Origin: Persephonella marina EX-H1
GTDB lineage: Bacteria; Aquificota; Aquificia; Aquificales; Hydrogenothermaceae
Length of the DNA stretch: 64,000 bases
Assembly: GCF_000021565.1 (NCBI RefSeq)
Contig: NC_012440.1
Location: 1,008,210-1,072,209, forward strand
Reading direction: 5' to 3'
Under the pieces are notes generated by a model. It made no database searches. It was not told the DNA's origin and saw nothing but the letters and a program-made list of their open reading frames with translations. This document shows, piece after piece, positions 43,376-52,973 of the stretch (position 1 is its first letter; every line of letters begins with the position of its first letter). Made by a program: the position numbers and the translations under genes.

Positions 43376-44608
43376 ATGGATCAGACCTCAAAAGAAAGAC
43401 AACTTAAGATATACGAGTTAAAAACTGAAATTCTGCATCTCCTGCAGGATCTAAAAAAAGATCTTAAACTGATAATAGAAGACAGATTTCTTGATGAAAA
43501 CACACAGAAAAACGAACTTGAGAAGTTTTTTAAAGATAAAGAGTATGTTGATCTGAACATGTTTTTAAGCAAGTATCTGTCAATCCTTGAAAAACCAGCA
43601 TCATCAATGGAATCTTCAGAACTAACCGTACTGAAAGAAAAAGAGAACCTGTTAAACACAATCGATTCAATAATGAGAAGACTTGAGTTTACCGTGCACA
43701 AACTTGATAAGTTGGGAGAGAAGGCTCAGTGGGTACTGGATCAACTGTCATTTAAGGATTATATGGAACAGGTAAAAAAAGAGCTTGAACAGAATCTCGA
43801 GAAGGCGATAAGCAGAACGCTTAATAAAGATGTTTCAAAGTTGAAACAGAAGTTGAAAAAGATAGACGATATAAACAGTTATGAAGAACTTAAAGTATTC
43901 CAGAAGCAGATAGAAGGAGAGATAAACCTTTATATATCCCACGATATCTTCCCAAAAATAGAACATATATTTAACAATTACAAAAAAGATCTTGCCAAAA
44001 AGATAGATCAGTATGTTCAAAAACTTCATATAGATCCTGAACTGAAAGAGAGAATAAATGAAGAGCTCTCAGAGATGGTTGACAGCTTTGGTATAAAGGC
44101 ATCACAGTTTTACTATATAGCACCTGATTTTCCTCCTGACATATTCAACTACAGCAGAAATTTCTCAGAACTGGAGATTCTCAAAGAGAATCTTCCAAGT
44201 ACCAGATTTATAGCTATCTTTTCCTCAGGACTTCTTCTACTGGCTATTGGATTTATGATACCTGACAGAACTTATGAGCTTCTCGTATCAGGTCTGGGTA
44301 TTGTTATCCTTATCTACTCTGTTCTGGACAGTATATACATGAATGACTACTTTTACAGGAAATACACAGCTATGATCAAAAACATGATTAGAAAGGAGTT
44401 TGAGAGATCAATAGAAAATATAAAGGATGATATAAAAGAGAAGCTTATGAAGATATCAGAAAAATTTGAAAAAAACATATCCCACATTGTTGAAAAGGAA
44501 ACAAAGGATATTCAGAACTACCTTTTAGATATAAACAGCATTAGAAAAGTTTATGTAAGATACATTGAAGAACTTGAAAATTTTTCAAAGTCAGTTGAAG
44601 AGGTTTAA
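43376..44608 (+). CDS. Coiled-coil membrane protein, unknown function
   Basis: A 410-residue protein of no recognised family. Residues 1-240 are charged helical coiled coil, two membrane segments lie at about 276-295 and 301-320 with a very short loop between, and residues 330-410 are again coiled coil. Both long arms would lie in the cytoplasm, a hairpin-anchored scaffold. No nucleotide-binding motif is present. The ATG lacks a ribosome site. It ends one base before the tandem HEPN gene, so the two form a unit. Confidence 0.7.
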   Translation: MDQTSKERQLKIYELKTEILHLLQDLKKDLKLIIEDRFLDENTQKNELEKFFKDKEYVDLNMFLSKYLSILEKPASSMESSELTVLKEKENLLNTIDSIMRRLEFTVHKLDKLGEKAQWVLDQLSFKDYMEQVKKELEQNLEKAISRTLNKDVSKLKQKLKKIDDINSYEELKVFQKQIEGEINLYISHDIFPKIEHIFNNYKKDLAKKIDQYVQKLHIDPELKERINEELSEMVDSFGIKASQFYYIAPDFPPDIFNYSRNFSELEILKENLPSTRFIAIFSSGLLLLAIGFMIPDRTYELLVSGLGIVILIYSVLDSIYMNDYFYRKYTAMIKNMIRKEFERSIENIKDDIKEKLMKISEKFEKNISHIVEKETKDIQNYLLDINSIRKVYVRYIEELENFSKSVEEV

Positions 44609-45487
44609 ATGTTAGACACACAGTTTCTAAATGAAAAAGCCACCAAACTAAGATCTGCCTTAAAAAAAGTGAAACAGATTATAGACAGAGGCCCCGACGA
44701 GTTTATAAACACACCTATGTATCCGGATAGAGTCCAGTACTATATGATAATGGCTTACGATGAACTTGATCAGATAGCCTGCCATCTTCTTAAAGAGATT
44801 TCAGGGATAAGGAAGAAGGAGAACTGTATAACAGAACTAACATCTCAGGGGATCTTCTCCGGTAAGATATCACGGGCTATGACTGATTTTCAGAATTTCA
44901 GAGATGATATATTCAAAACTGGATTCAGCTATTCTCCTCAGCAGATGTATGTTTCTGTTAAGAATATACTGGACAATCTTTACGATAATTTCATACCTGA
45001 ACTTGCATCTATTGTAAAAGAGATAAAATCAAAAGAACCTGAGCTGAAGATACCTGTAAATCTAAAAAAAGTAAATGAGCAGGCAAAAGCTGTAAAATCA
45101 TCAATAAAAAAAATTAAGATTTTCTTAGATTATCCCTTTGAAGAGTTCAGGAATAACCCTATGTTTATTGACAGAACGAGATATTTTCTTGTAGTTGCTG
45201 TTGACAGCAGTCTGTGGATATGCAGGCATATACTGAGAAAGATAAAATCAAAACATAAAAACTGTTTTGATGGACTTTCTAAGGAGGGAATTTTATCTGA
45301 AGAAACAGCCGACCGGCTGAATTACCTTCTCTCCCTCAGGGATGATCTTGCAAATCCTGAAAAGGAGATAGAGGCTGAAAGACTGTTTGAGATTGCAAAG
45401 GAAAGTGTAGAGGTTTTCAGTAACTATATAAAGCAGATATCTGCAGCTATTGTAGGGAAATCAGAAAGTGGGAAGAACAGGCCTTGA
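44609..45487 (+). CDS. Tandem HepT-like (HEPN) domain protein
   Basis: A 292-residue protein made of two copies of a helical domain. Residues 12-135 and 160-280 can be aligned by eye: EFINTPMYPDRVQYYMIMAYDEL against EFRNNPMFIDRTRYFLVVAVDSS, and FRDD (97-100) against LRDD (243-246). The pattern is that of HepT/DUF86 HEPN proteins. The RNase motif Rx4-6H keeps the Arg (98, 244) but has no His in either copy, so ribonuclease activity is unlikely. No MntA nucleotidyltransferase is adjacent. Partner is presumably the coiled-coil protein upstream. The end overlaps the ABC gene by 27 bases. Confidence 0.65.
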   Translation: MLDTQFLNEKATKLRSALKKVKQIIDRGPDEFINTPMYPDRVQYYMIMAYDELDQIACHLLKEISGIRKKENCITELTSQGIFSGKISRAMTDFQNFRDDIFKTGFSYSPQQMYVSVKNILDNLYDNFIPELASIVKEIKSKEPELKIPVNLKKVNEQAKAVKSSIKKIKIFLDYPFEEFRNNPMFIDRTRYFLVVAVDSSLWICRHILRKIKSKHKNCFDGLSKEGILSEETADRLNYLLSLRDDLANPEKEIEAERLFEIAKESVEVFSNYIKQISAAIVGKSESGKNRP

Positions 45488-46282
45488 TGTTAACAACTTC
45501 CTTGTATAAGGATGGTCCGGACTGTCAAATATCTTAAAAACATCACCTCTTTCCACTATCTCACCTTTGTAAATCACAAGAACCCTGTCAGCTATCTCAG
45601 CAACAACACCTAAATCATGTGTTATGAGAAGTATCCCTATGCCCATCTCATCTTTAAGTATCCTGAATAGCTTCAATATCTGAGCGGAGACTGTAACATC
45701 AAGAGCTGTTGTAGGTTCATCGGCAAGAATAACCTCAGGGTTATTGGCAACAGCTATAGCTATAGCCACTCTCTGTTTTAAACCACCTGAAAGCTCATGG
45801 GGATACTGGTAAAACCTCTTTTCAGGATCAGGTATATGAGCCTTCTTCATAGCATCAATAGCTATATCTTTAGCCTGTTCATAACTCACATCTCTGTGTG
45901 CCAGAATAGCCTCAACAATCTGGTTTCCAACTGTGAAAAGTGGGTTTAAAACGGCTGAAGGTTCCTGAAATATCATTGATATAAAGTCGCCTCTTATCTT
46001 TCTCTTTTCATTTTTTGAAAGTCCCAGGATGTTAACCTTTTTTCCATCTCTGTGCAGAAGTATCTCACCCTTTACCTCTGCATAATTAGGAAGAAGATCA
46101 AGTATAGAGTAGCATGTAACACTCTTCCCTGAACCTGACTCTCCAACAAGGGCTACAATCTCACCTCTGTTTATCTCAAATGATATCCCTTTTAATGCCT
46201 CAACCGTTTCCTTTTCTATATGGAAACTTACAGACAGATTATTAACTGTTAGAACGGGGGATAGCGTTTTTCCATTCATCAT
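45461..46282 (-). CDS. Peptide/nickel-type ABC transporter ATPase (OppD/DppD-like)
   Basis: A 273-residue ABC ATPase. Walker A is GESGSGKS, the signature LSGGLKQRVAIA, Walker B VILADEPTTALDV, and the H-loop LLITHDLGVVAE. The phrase DEPTTALDVTVSAQIL and the C-terminal DSPDHPYTRKLL are typical of the OppD/DppD importers. The OppD C-terminal iron-sulfur or zinc region is absent. No permease or binding protein is adjacent. ATG 46282 is chosen by GGATGGGGG upstream; the first in-frame ATG (46294) overlaps that site. Confidence 0.88.
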   Translation of the reverse strand: MMNGKTLSPVLTVNNLSVSFHIEKETVEALKGISFEINRGEIVALVGESGSGKSVTCYSILDLLPNYAEVKGEILLHRDGKKVNILGLSKNEKRKIRGDFISMIFQEPSAVLNPLFTVGNQIVEAILAHRDVSYEQAKDIAIDAMKKAHIPDPEKRFYQYPHELSGGLKQRVAIAIAVANNPEVILADEPTTALDVTVSAQILKLFRILKDEMGIGILLITHDLGVVAEIADRVLVIYKGEIVERGDVFKIFDSPDHPYTRKLLTSRPVLPTF

Positions 46283-46292
46283 TCTATCCCCC
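46256..46292 (-). promoter_or_regulatory. Start-site hairpin over the ABC ATPase ribosome site
   Basis: In the mRNA GGGGGATAG (ribosome site) pairs perfectly with CTATCCCCC inside the coding region, leaving a 19-base loop with the start codon. Such a stem could block initiation until it melts or is opened. Confidence 0.45.
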
Positions 46293-46299
46293 ATCCATA

Positions 46300-47196
46300 T
46301 TATTTTAAAGCGTCAAGTACCTGACTTATCTTATCAGCTTTCATATAACCTGAGATAACAACACCTTCAGGGAATATCAATGTTGGTGTTCCTCCTATAC
46401 CGTAGGCCTGGGCAAACTCAAAATGTTTTTCTATGATCTTCTTACCTTTCTCACACTTTTTACCCAATCTGCTGAGTTTTGATTGATCCTTACTCTTGAC
46501 AGCATTAAAGCTCTCTTCAAGAATTTCCCTCTTTTTCTTAAGGCTTTTTTCACACAGTATTCTCTGGGCTATCGTCTGGGCGTGTTTGTGGAAAGGCAGT
46601 GGGAACAGTATTATCTCAAACTTCACATCGTTCCTCTTGTCCAGAACCTTCAGCATCTCATCGTGGAACTTCGCACAGAAAGGACATTCTGGATCATCAA
46701 TAACATAAATTGTGTATTTTGCTCTGCTGTTACCAAAAGTTACTGTCGTCTTAGGTATTTTTGAGATATCAACAAGGTTTACACCTGCAATTCTCTCACC
46801 AAGAACATTTTTAAGTTTTTCAACCTTTTTCTTTCCAAGTCTTTTCTCTAACTCTTTAGCTTTTTTCTCTTCCATAGCCTTTGCAAGTTCCATAGCCCTT
46901 TCTCTGGTAAGGCTCCTTCTCTCCTTCAGATCAATAATCTCTCCCGAGATAAGGTATCTCATAGAACAGTCAACATAAACAGGTATTCTTTTGTTTCTTA
47001 TCTCAATAACAACCTCGTAAAGATCCTCAACAGGTGCCCTTGAAACGGAGATAACTTTTCCATTTCCCAGCACGCTCCTCAGCTTACTCTCCATCTTCTC
47101 AGGTGAAACATCTTTTATCTTACATTCATCAGAGAAAGATGGTAGTGATACAAAAAGAATTAAAAGAAAGACTGAAAAGATACTTTTAATATTCAT
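46300..47196 (-). CDS. DsbC-like periplasmic thiol:disulfide interchange protein
   Basis: A 298-residue protein with a signal peptide (KSIFSVFLLILFVSLPSFS), an N-terminal DsbC/DsbG-like dimer domain (about 25-75), a lysine-rich helical linker that is longer than in E. coli DsbC, and a thioredoxin-fold domain with CPFC in DPECPFCAKFHDE. GGTPTLIFPEG carries the cis-proline. It would isomerise disulfides in the periplasm. The next gene downstream, the ABC ATPase, begins within 20 bases. Confidence 0.9.
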   Translation of the reverse strand: MNIKSIFSVFLLILFVSLPSFSDECKIKDVSPEKMESKLRSVLGNGKVISVSRAPVEDLYEVVIEIRNKRIPVYVDCSMRYLISGEIIDLKERRSLTRERAMELAKAMEEKKAKELEKRLGKKKVEKLKNVLGERIAGVNLVDISKIPKTTVTFGNSRAKYTIYVIDDPECPFCAKFHDEMLKVLDKRNDVKFEIILFPLPFHKHAQTIAQRILCEKSLKKKREILEESFNAVKSKDQSKLSRLGKKCEKGKKIIEKHFEFAQAYGIGGTPTLIFPEGVVISGYMKADKISQVLDALK

Positions 47197-47236
47197 AAAA
47201 TCCTCCCTTTAGGATATTTAGATATCTTGTATATAG

Positions 47237-47242
47237 TATAAT
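47237..47242 (+). promoter_or_regulatory. -10 element for rpiB
   Basis: A perfect TATAAT lies 45 bases before the rpiB ATG in the gap divergent from the DsbC-like gene. Confidence 0.4.
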
Positions 47243-47287
47243 ATTTCTGTGAAAATTTTGTGATTTTTTGACTGTATGGAGGTATTA

Positions 47288-47734
47288 ATGAAAATCTCTA
47301 TAGGAAGTGATCACGCAGGTTTTGAACTTAAAGAGATTATTAAGGATCATCTTCAGAAGAAAGGATATGAGGTTGTAGATAAAGGAACTTACTCAAAGGA
47401 GAGCGTTGATTACCCTTTATTTGGTGAAGCTGTAGGAAGATCCGTTTCTGAAGGTGAGACAGACAGGGGGATCGTTATATGTGGAACGGGAATAGGTATA
47501 TCAATCTCGGCAAACAAGATAAAAGGTGTCAGGGCTGCGCTCTGTACAAATGAGTATATGGCGAGAATGTCAAGGAAGCATAATGATGCAAATGTGCTTG
47601 CATTAGGATCAAGGGTTCTGGGAATAGATCTCGCATTAAGTATAGTTGATACCTTCCTTTCAACAGATTTTGAAGGCGGAAGACATGAAAGAAGAGTTCA
47701 TCTCATCCAGAATATAGAAAAAATTAATCTTTAA
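47288..47734 (+). CDS. rpiB: Ribose-5-phosphate isomerase B
   Basis: A 148-residue enzyme interconverting ribose-5- and ribulose-5-phosphate. It begins MKISIGSDHAGFELK and has the catalytic-loop GIVICGTGIGISISANKIKGVRAALC with Cys and Thr. ATG 47288 follows GGAGG by seven bases; ATG 47276 overlaps the ribosome site. glyA follows after 13 bases, an arrangement common in bacteria. Confidence 0.95.
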   Translation: MKISIGSDHAGFELKEIIKDHLQKKGYEVVDKGTYSKESVDYPLFGEAVGRSVSEGETDRGIVICGTGIGISISANKIKGVRAALCTNEYMARMSRKHNDANVLALGSRVLGIDLALSIVDTFLSTDFEGGRHERRVHLIQNIEKINL

Positions 47735-47747
47735 GGAGGTTAAGTAG

Positions 47748-49010
47748 TTGTTAAAACATCTTAAACAGGTTGATCAGGAAGTTTTTGAGGCTGTCTCAAA
47801 GGAGTTTAAAAGACAGCAGGAACATTTAGAGATGATCGCTTCTGAAAATTACACCTCTTATGCTGTTATGGAAGCACAGGGTTCTGTTCTTACAAACAAA
47901 TACGCTGAGGGACTTCCACACAAAAGATACTACGGTGGATGTGAGTATGTTGATATAGTTGAAGATCTTGCAATAGAAAGATTAAAGAAGATATACGGTG
48001 CTGAACATGCAAATGTTCAGCCACACTCAGGATCACAGGCAAATCAGGCTGTTTATTTCTCACAGCTTCAGGCTGGCGACACAATAATGGGAATGAGCCT
48101 CGCCCACGGTGGACATTTAACTCATGGAGCAAAGGTAAACCTTTCAGGGATAGTTTTTAATGCTGTTCAGTACGGCGTAAACCCTGAAACAGAACTTATA
48201 GATTACGATCAGGTTTATAAGCTTGCCAAAGAGCATAAACCAAAGATGATCGTTGCAGGAGCATCCGCTTACTCAAGGATTATAGACTGGGCTAAATTCA
48301 GGGAGATAGCTGATGAGGTTGGAGCCCTCCTTATGGTTGATATGGCACATTACGCTGGCTTAATAGCCGGAGGAGCATATCCATCCCCTGTTCCTTATGC
48401 AGATTTTGTCACATCAACAACACATAAAACATTAAGAGGACCAAGGGGTGGATTTATACTTTCAAAGGCACAGTACGGAAAAGATATAGATAAATGGGTC
48501 TTCCCAAGACTTCAAGGTGGACCTTTAATGCATGTTATTGCAGCTAAAGCTGTAGCTTTTAAAGAGGCAATGACGGAAGAGTTTAGAGAGTATGCCCACC
48601 AGACTGTAAAAAATGCCAAGGTTCTTGCTGAGGAGCTAAAGGCAGAAGGTCTGAGGATTGTATCAGGGGGAACAGACTCGCATATCGTCCTTGTTGATCT
48701 CAGACCTCTAAATGTTAAAGGTAATCAGGCTGAAGAGGCACTTGGAAGGGCAAATATAACTGTAAATAAAAATGCGATACCTTTTGATCCTGAAAAGCCA
48801 ATGGTTACATCAGGTATAAGACTTGGAACGGCTGCCCTTACAACAAGAGGTATGAAAGAGAACGATATGAGAAGGATAGCTAAAAATATTGTGAAGGTTC
48901 TGAAGAATCTTGACAATGAGAAGATCATACAGGAAGTTAAGGATGATGTTCTTTCTTTATGTTCATCATACCCACTTTACCCAGAATGGACTGAGTATTA
49001 TTTAGATTAA
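47748..49010 (+). CDS. glyA: Serine hydroxymethyltransferase
   Basis: A 420-residue PLP enzyme converting serine to glycine and loading the one-carbon pool. [10 protein letters not shown] and [14 protein letters not shown] are family marks; the PLP lysine lies in [14 protein letters not shown]. Length is that of bacterial GlyA. TTG 47748 follows AAGGAGG by eight bases. It stands between rpiB and nadK in a housekeeping run. Confidence 0.97.
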   Translation: MLKHLKQVDQEVFEAVSKEFKRQQEHLEMIASENYTSYAVMEAQGSVLTNKYAEGLPHKRYYGGCEYVDIVEDLAIERLKKIYGAEHANVQPHSGSQANQAVYFSQLQAGDTIMGMSLAHGGHLTHGAKVNLSGIVFNAVQYGVNPETELIDYDQVYKLAKEHKPKMIVAGASAYSRIIDWAKFREIADEVGALLMVDMAHYAGLIAGGAYPSPVPYADFVTSTTHKTLRGPRGGFILSKAQYGKDIDKWVFPRLQGGPLMHVIAAKAVAFKEAMTEEFREYAHQTVKNAKVLAEELKAEGLRIVSGGTDSHIVLVDLRPLNVKGNQAEEALGRANITVNKNAIPFDPEKPMVTSGIRLGTAALTTRGMKENDMRRIAKNIVKVLKNLDNEKIIQEVKDDVLSLCSSYPLYPEWTEYYLD

Positions 49011-49034
49011 TAATAAAAAGGATTTGAGAGGTAG

Positions 49035-49877
49035 ATGAAGCCGTTACCTTTTTATAAAAAAGTGAATATCTTTACAAAGGCAAGTGAAGAGGCAAGGAAT
49101 TTCTCAAGAAGGTTAAAAAACTGGCTTAACAGCTATGCTATAGAGAGCAATATATTTGAGAACCTTGCAGAGCTTGAAAATGAGAAGAATCTTAAGGGGA
49201 CAGATCTCCTCCTTGTCGTTGGAGGAGACGGTTCTCTCCTTATAGCAACAAGAAGGGTGGCGAGATTTAACATACCTGTTTTAGGGATAAACTTAGGAAG
49301 GTTAGGTTTTCTGACAGAGCTTAACGAGTACGACGCATTTGAAAAGTTAGAGGATATACTCTCTAAACCTCTCTGTTTGTCAAGGAGAATGATGCTCAGG
49401 GCTATACTCTACAGAAATGGTAAAAAGATACTTGAGGCAGATGTTCTCAATGATGTTGTTGTGAATAAAGCTATACTTGCAAGGATAGTTGATGTTGCTG
49501 TCTACGTTGGGGATACCTATATAACAACATACAACGGTGATGGGATAATAATATCAACACCAAACGGCTCAACAGGGTACGCCCTTTCAGCAGGTGGACC
49601 TATAGTCTACCCGATGATGGAGATATTCCTTGTTGTTCCTATATGTCCACACACACTTACAGACAGACCTCTTATACTTCCAACACTCGAACCTATTAAG
49701 ATAAAGCTTGTAGCAGAGGAGAAGGATGCATGGCTTACACTTGACGGACAGGAAGGTACACAGCTCCAGTACGGTGATGAGATAATAGTAAAACAGTCTC
49801 CATATTTTGCCCATCTTGTTAGAGTTCCTTACAAAAACTACTTTGATATCCTGAGGGACAAGCTTGACTGGAAGTGA
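49035..49877 (+). CDS. nadK: NAD kinase
   Basis: A 280-residue kinase making NADP from NAD. VVGGDGSLLIATRR is the GGDG motif, LNDVVVNKAILARI the conserved Asn-Asp (usually NE) block, and DGIIISTPNGSTGYALSAGGPIV the diagnostic C-domain motif. The N-E to N-D change is seen in other members. AGAGGT precedes the ATG. ispF starts one base after its stop. Confidence 0.95.
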   Translation: MKPLPFYKKVNIFTKASEEARNFSRRLKNWLNSYAIESNIFENLAELENEKNLKGTDLLLVVGGDGSLLIATRRVARFNIPVLGINLGRLGFLTELNEYDAFEKLEDILSKPLCLSRRMMLRAILYRNGKKILEADVLNDVVVNKAILARIVDVAVYVGDTYITTYNGDGIIISTPNGSTGYALSAGGPIVYPMMEIFLVVPICPHTLTDRPLILPTLEPIKIKLVAEEKDAWLTLDGQEGTQLQYGDEIIVKQSPYFAHLVRVPYKNYFDILRDKLDWK

Positions 49878-49878
49878 C

Positions 49879-50385
49879 ATGGAGTACAGGATAGGTACAG
49901 GGTTTGATATACACAGACTTGAGGAAGGCAGGAAGCTCATCATTGGTGGTGTTCAGATACCTTTTGAAAAAGGATTTAAGGCACATTCCGATGGGGATAT
50001 ATTTTTTCACGCTCTTACAGATGCACTTTTAGGAGCTATCGGTTACGGTGATATCGGACAGCTTTTTCCAGACTCTGACAAAAAATGGGAAGGGGCGGAC
50101 AGCTCAATATTCTTAAAAGAGGCATCAAGAATAGTAAAAGAAAAAGGTTATGAGATAGTAAATATCGACTGTTACATACTTCTTGAAAGACCAAAACTTC
50201 TCCCTTTCAGGGAAAAGATCATTGAAAATACAGCTAATATTTTGCAAATTGATAAAAATAGAATATTTATAAAAGGTAAATCTTACGAAAAGTTAGGTGA
50301 GATAGGAAGATCCGAAGCTGGATCAGCACATGTTGTTGTTTTACTAAGGAAAAAAAGGAGTGAAGATGAAGGGAATAGAGCTTAA
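49879..50385 (+). CDS. ispF: 2-C-methyl-D-erythritol 2,4-cyclodiphosphate synthase
   Basis: A 168-residue enzyme of the MEP isoprenoid pathway. RIGTGFDIHRLEEGRKLIIGG and HSDGDIFFHALTDALLGA supply the zinc ligands, and IGRSEAGSAHVVVLL ends the core. ATG 49879 is right after the nadK stop with GGAAGTG upstream; an in-frame TTG at 49864 is less likely. The 3' end overlaps a small cysteine-containing gene by 20 bases. Confidence 0.95.
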   Translation: MEYRIGTGFDIHRLEEGRKLIIGGVQIPFEKGFKAHSDGDIFFHALTDALLGAIGYGDIGQLFPDSDKKWEGADSSIFLKEASRIVKEKGYEIVNIDCYILLERPKLLPFREKIIENTANILQIDKNRIFIKGKSYEKLGEIGRSEAGSAHVVVLLRKKRSEDEGNRA

Positions 50386-50578
50386 AACAACAATACAGCA
50401 GGTTTTAAGAAAGTATCCTTTCACACAGAGATTTTTCAGCTCAAAGAGTATGTACTGTAATATATGCTCCTGTAAAAAGCATGAGACTATATTTCAGGCT
50501 GCAATAAACTACGGACATGATCCTGAAACCTTTTTAAAGGAGCTTAAAGAGTTTATAAAAAATAATGAGAAATCTTAA
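50366..50578 (+). CDS. Small Cys-rich DUF1858-like protein
   Basis: A 70-residue protein overlapping ispF and recG. It has a cysteine cluster YCNICSC in the middle, after a helix of the form LKTTIQQVLRKYPFTQRFF, resembling DUF1858-type modules that may bind a metal or cluster. It ends with a charged helix. ATG 50366 follows AAGGAG by five bases. Its role is unknown; a second DUF1858-like gene, without cysteines, lies in the iron-sulfur operon at 16.3 kb. Confidence 0.65.
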   Translation: MKGIELKTTIQQVLRKYPFTQRFFSSKSMYCNICSCKKHETIFQAAINYGHDPETFLKELKEFIKNNEKS

Positions 50579-52973
50579 TACAGCAAAGCAGATAATTGAC
50601 AAAGCTTTAAGCAGTGATGATATTCTGTTAGAAAGGATCACAGGCCTGTCAGAAACTCTTAACACACTGCTTGAAGGCTACATACCTGAAGGTTTCATAC
50701 AGGACCTAAAGGATCTTGATAAACTTCCTGTCAGGAAAAAAAGAGCATTTTTAGACTACCTTTCTAAAGCTGTTGAGGAGGCTCTAAACACATACAGGGA
50801 AAGATCTGAAGAGAAAAAAGAGGATACCTATATAACATTTGAGGAGCTTAAAAATATAACAGTCTCAGATCTTAAAATTTTAAAACCTATTGAAAAGAGA
50901 GCATTTAAAAAGGTGGGCATAGGAACAGTATACAACACATTTTTCTTTCCACCTAAGAAGTATGAGGACAGAAGACTTAAAAAGTTAGGAAAAATAAAGG
51001 ATGGGGAGTATGGACTTTTTGAGGTTGAGGTGGTTGATATAAAGAAGATAAAAAGAGGTAAACTGAAAACAGAACTGACTGTGAAACAGGAAAGATACTT
51101 TATGAAGGTTTACTTTGTCCATGATAAACCATTTCTCTTCTCATTCTTCAGGAAGGGAAAAAAGGTTCTTCTCTACGGGAAAGTATCTGTTTTTAAAAAA
51201 GATATATCCATGGTTCAGCCTGAGATATTCACAGATTTTGATCCTGTTATACATGACAGGATAGTTCCAGTTTACTCACTTAAAGGTGATTCAACAGTAA
51301 AAATAACATCCCAGACTATAAACCATCTCAGGAGAGGAATCTTTAAAATACTAAAAAGCTTCCTCAGATTTCACCCTGAGTATATACCTGCTGACATCCT
51401 CAAAAGACATAACTTTCCTGACATTAAAAGCTGTATAAAAAATCTACATTTTCCTGAAAAGGATCAGGATATTGAGAGTTTAAACAGTTTCAGAACAGTA
51501 TACCAGAGGAGGCTCATTTTTGACGATCTTTTTATACTTCAGCTTGCACAGATGTACAGGAAGAATCTTTTAAAGTCCGATCCGGCTGAAAGGATAACTG
51601 TAAGTGAAGGATTTATAGATGAGTTTGAAAGCAAGCTCCCATTTGAGCTTACAGAAGATCAGAGAAAAGCTATAAAAGAGATACTATCAGATATATCAAA
51701 AACAGTTCCAATGAACAGACTTGTTCAGGGAGATGTTGGTAGCGGAAAAACCGTTGTTGCAGCAGCATCTGTTATCGCTGTAGCTCTTGATAACAAGCAG
51801 ACCGCTGTTATGGCTCCTACAGAAATACTCGCAGCACAGCATTACAGAACATTTAAAGATATACTTAAAAATTTCGGTATAACACCTTACCTTCTCACAG
51901 GAAGTATCCCACAGAAAGATAAAAAAAAGATATACAGACTTATACAGTCAGGTGAGGCAAAAGTTGTTATAGGGACACACGCACTTATTCAGGATGAGCT
52001 AAAATTCAAAAATCTCTCACTTGTTGTTGTTGATGAACAGCACAGATTCGGTGTGATACAGAGAAAGGCTCTGATTGAAAAATCACATAAAGTTCCACAC
52101 ACACTAATAATGACAGCAACACCTATACCAAGGACAATGCAGATAGCAAGCTTTGGGGATCTTGATATATCAACAATAAAACAGCTTCCAAAGGGAAGAA
52201 AACCTGTAGAGACCGTTCTTATATACGATGATGAGAAAAAGATACTTTACAGAAAAGTATCACAGGAGATAGAAAAGGGCAGACAGGTATTTGTCGTTTA
52301 TCCACTGATTGAGGAGTCCGAAAAGATAGATCTCAAATCGGCTGAAGAAGGATACGAGCAGTGGAAAAAAGCCTTCCCTGATAAAAAAATCCTTCTTCTC
52401 CATGGAAAGATGCCTCAGGAGGAGAAGGACAGAATAATGGAGAGTTTCAGAAAAGGAGAGGCAGATATACTTGTATCAACGACTGTCATAGAGGTTGGAG
52501 TTGATATACCAAATGCTTCTGTTATGGTTATAGAAGAGGCACACAGGTTTGGACTTTCACAGATACACCAGTTAAGGGGAAGAATAGGTAGAGGTCAGTA
52601 TGAGGGATACTGTTACCTTGTTCTTCCTTCAAGATTTAAAAGAAAACTTGAGAACAGAGATGAGGAAAAAAGAAGGGTACAGACTGTTGAAAGGTTAAAG
52701 ATACTTGTGAAAACAAATGATGGATTCAGGATAGCAGAAGAGGATCTGAAGATAAGGGGAGGCGGAGATATAGCAGGAACAGCCCAGTCAGGTAGACTGA
52801 ACATTGGGATTGCAGATCTTTCAAGAGATTTAGACAGAAAGATACTCCAGATAGCAAAAGATGAGGCCCAAAAACTTATTGAGAAGGATCCTTATCTAAG
52901 ACACCACACTGTCTTAAAAGAGATCGTTTTTGAGAGATACGCAGACAGGTTTGATCTTGTTAATGTTGGTTAG
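50565..52973 (+). CDS. recG: ATP-dependent DNA helicase RecG
   Basis: An 802-residue helicase that remodels stalled forks. An N-terminal helical extension of about 150 residues, as in Thermotoga RecG, precedes the wedge domain, then a superfamily 2 motor with GDVGSGKTVVAAAS and DEQHRFG, and the C-terminal helicase domain with VSTTVIEVGVDIPNA and QIHQLRGRIGRG. ATG 50565 overlaps the previous gene by 14 bases. Mfd at 29 kb shares the motor architecture but lacks the wedge. Confidence 0.96.
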   Translation: MRNLNTAKQIIDKALSSDDILLERITGLSETLNTLLEGYIPEGFIQDLKDLDKLPVRKKRAFLDYLSKAVEEALNTYRERSEEKKEDTYITFEELKNITVSDLKILKPIEKRAFKKVGIGTVYNTFFFPPKKYEDRRLKKLGKIKDGEYGLFEVEVVDIKKIKRGKLKTELTVKQERYFMKVYFVHDKPFLFSFFRKGKKVLLYGKVSVFKKDISMVQPEIFTDFDPVIHDRIVPVYSLKGDSTVKITSQTINHLRRGIFKILKSFLRFHPEYIPADILKRHNFPDIKSCIKNLHFPEKDQDIESLNSFRTVYQRRLIFDDLFILQLAQMYRKNLLKSDPAERITVSEGFIDEFESKLPFELTEDQRKAIKEILSDISKTVPMNRLVQGDVGSGKTVVAAASVIAVALDNKQTAVMAPTEILAAQHYRTFKDILKNFGITPYLLTGSIPQKDKKKIYRLIQSGEAKVVIGTHALIQDELKFKNLSLVVVDEQHRFGVIQRKALIEKSHKVPHTLIMTATPIPRTMQIASFGDLDISTIKQLPKGRKPVETVLIYDDEKKILYRKVSQEIEKGRQVFVVYPLIEESEKIDLKSAEEGYEQWKKAFPDKKILLLHGKMPQEEKDRIMESFRKGEADILVSTTVIEVGVDIPNASVMVIEEAHRFGLSQIHQLRGRIGRGQYEGYCYLVLPSRFKRKLENRDEEKRRVQTVERLKILVKTNDGFRIAEEDLKIRGGGDIAGTAQSGRLNIGIADLSRDLDRKILQIAKDEAQKLIEKDPYLRHHTVLKEIVFERYADRFDLVNVG

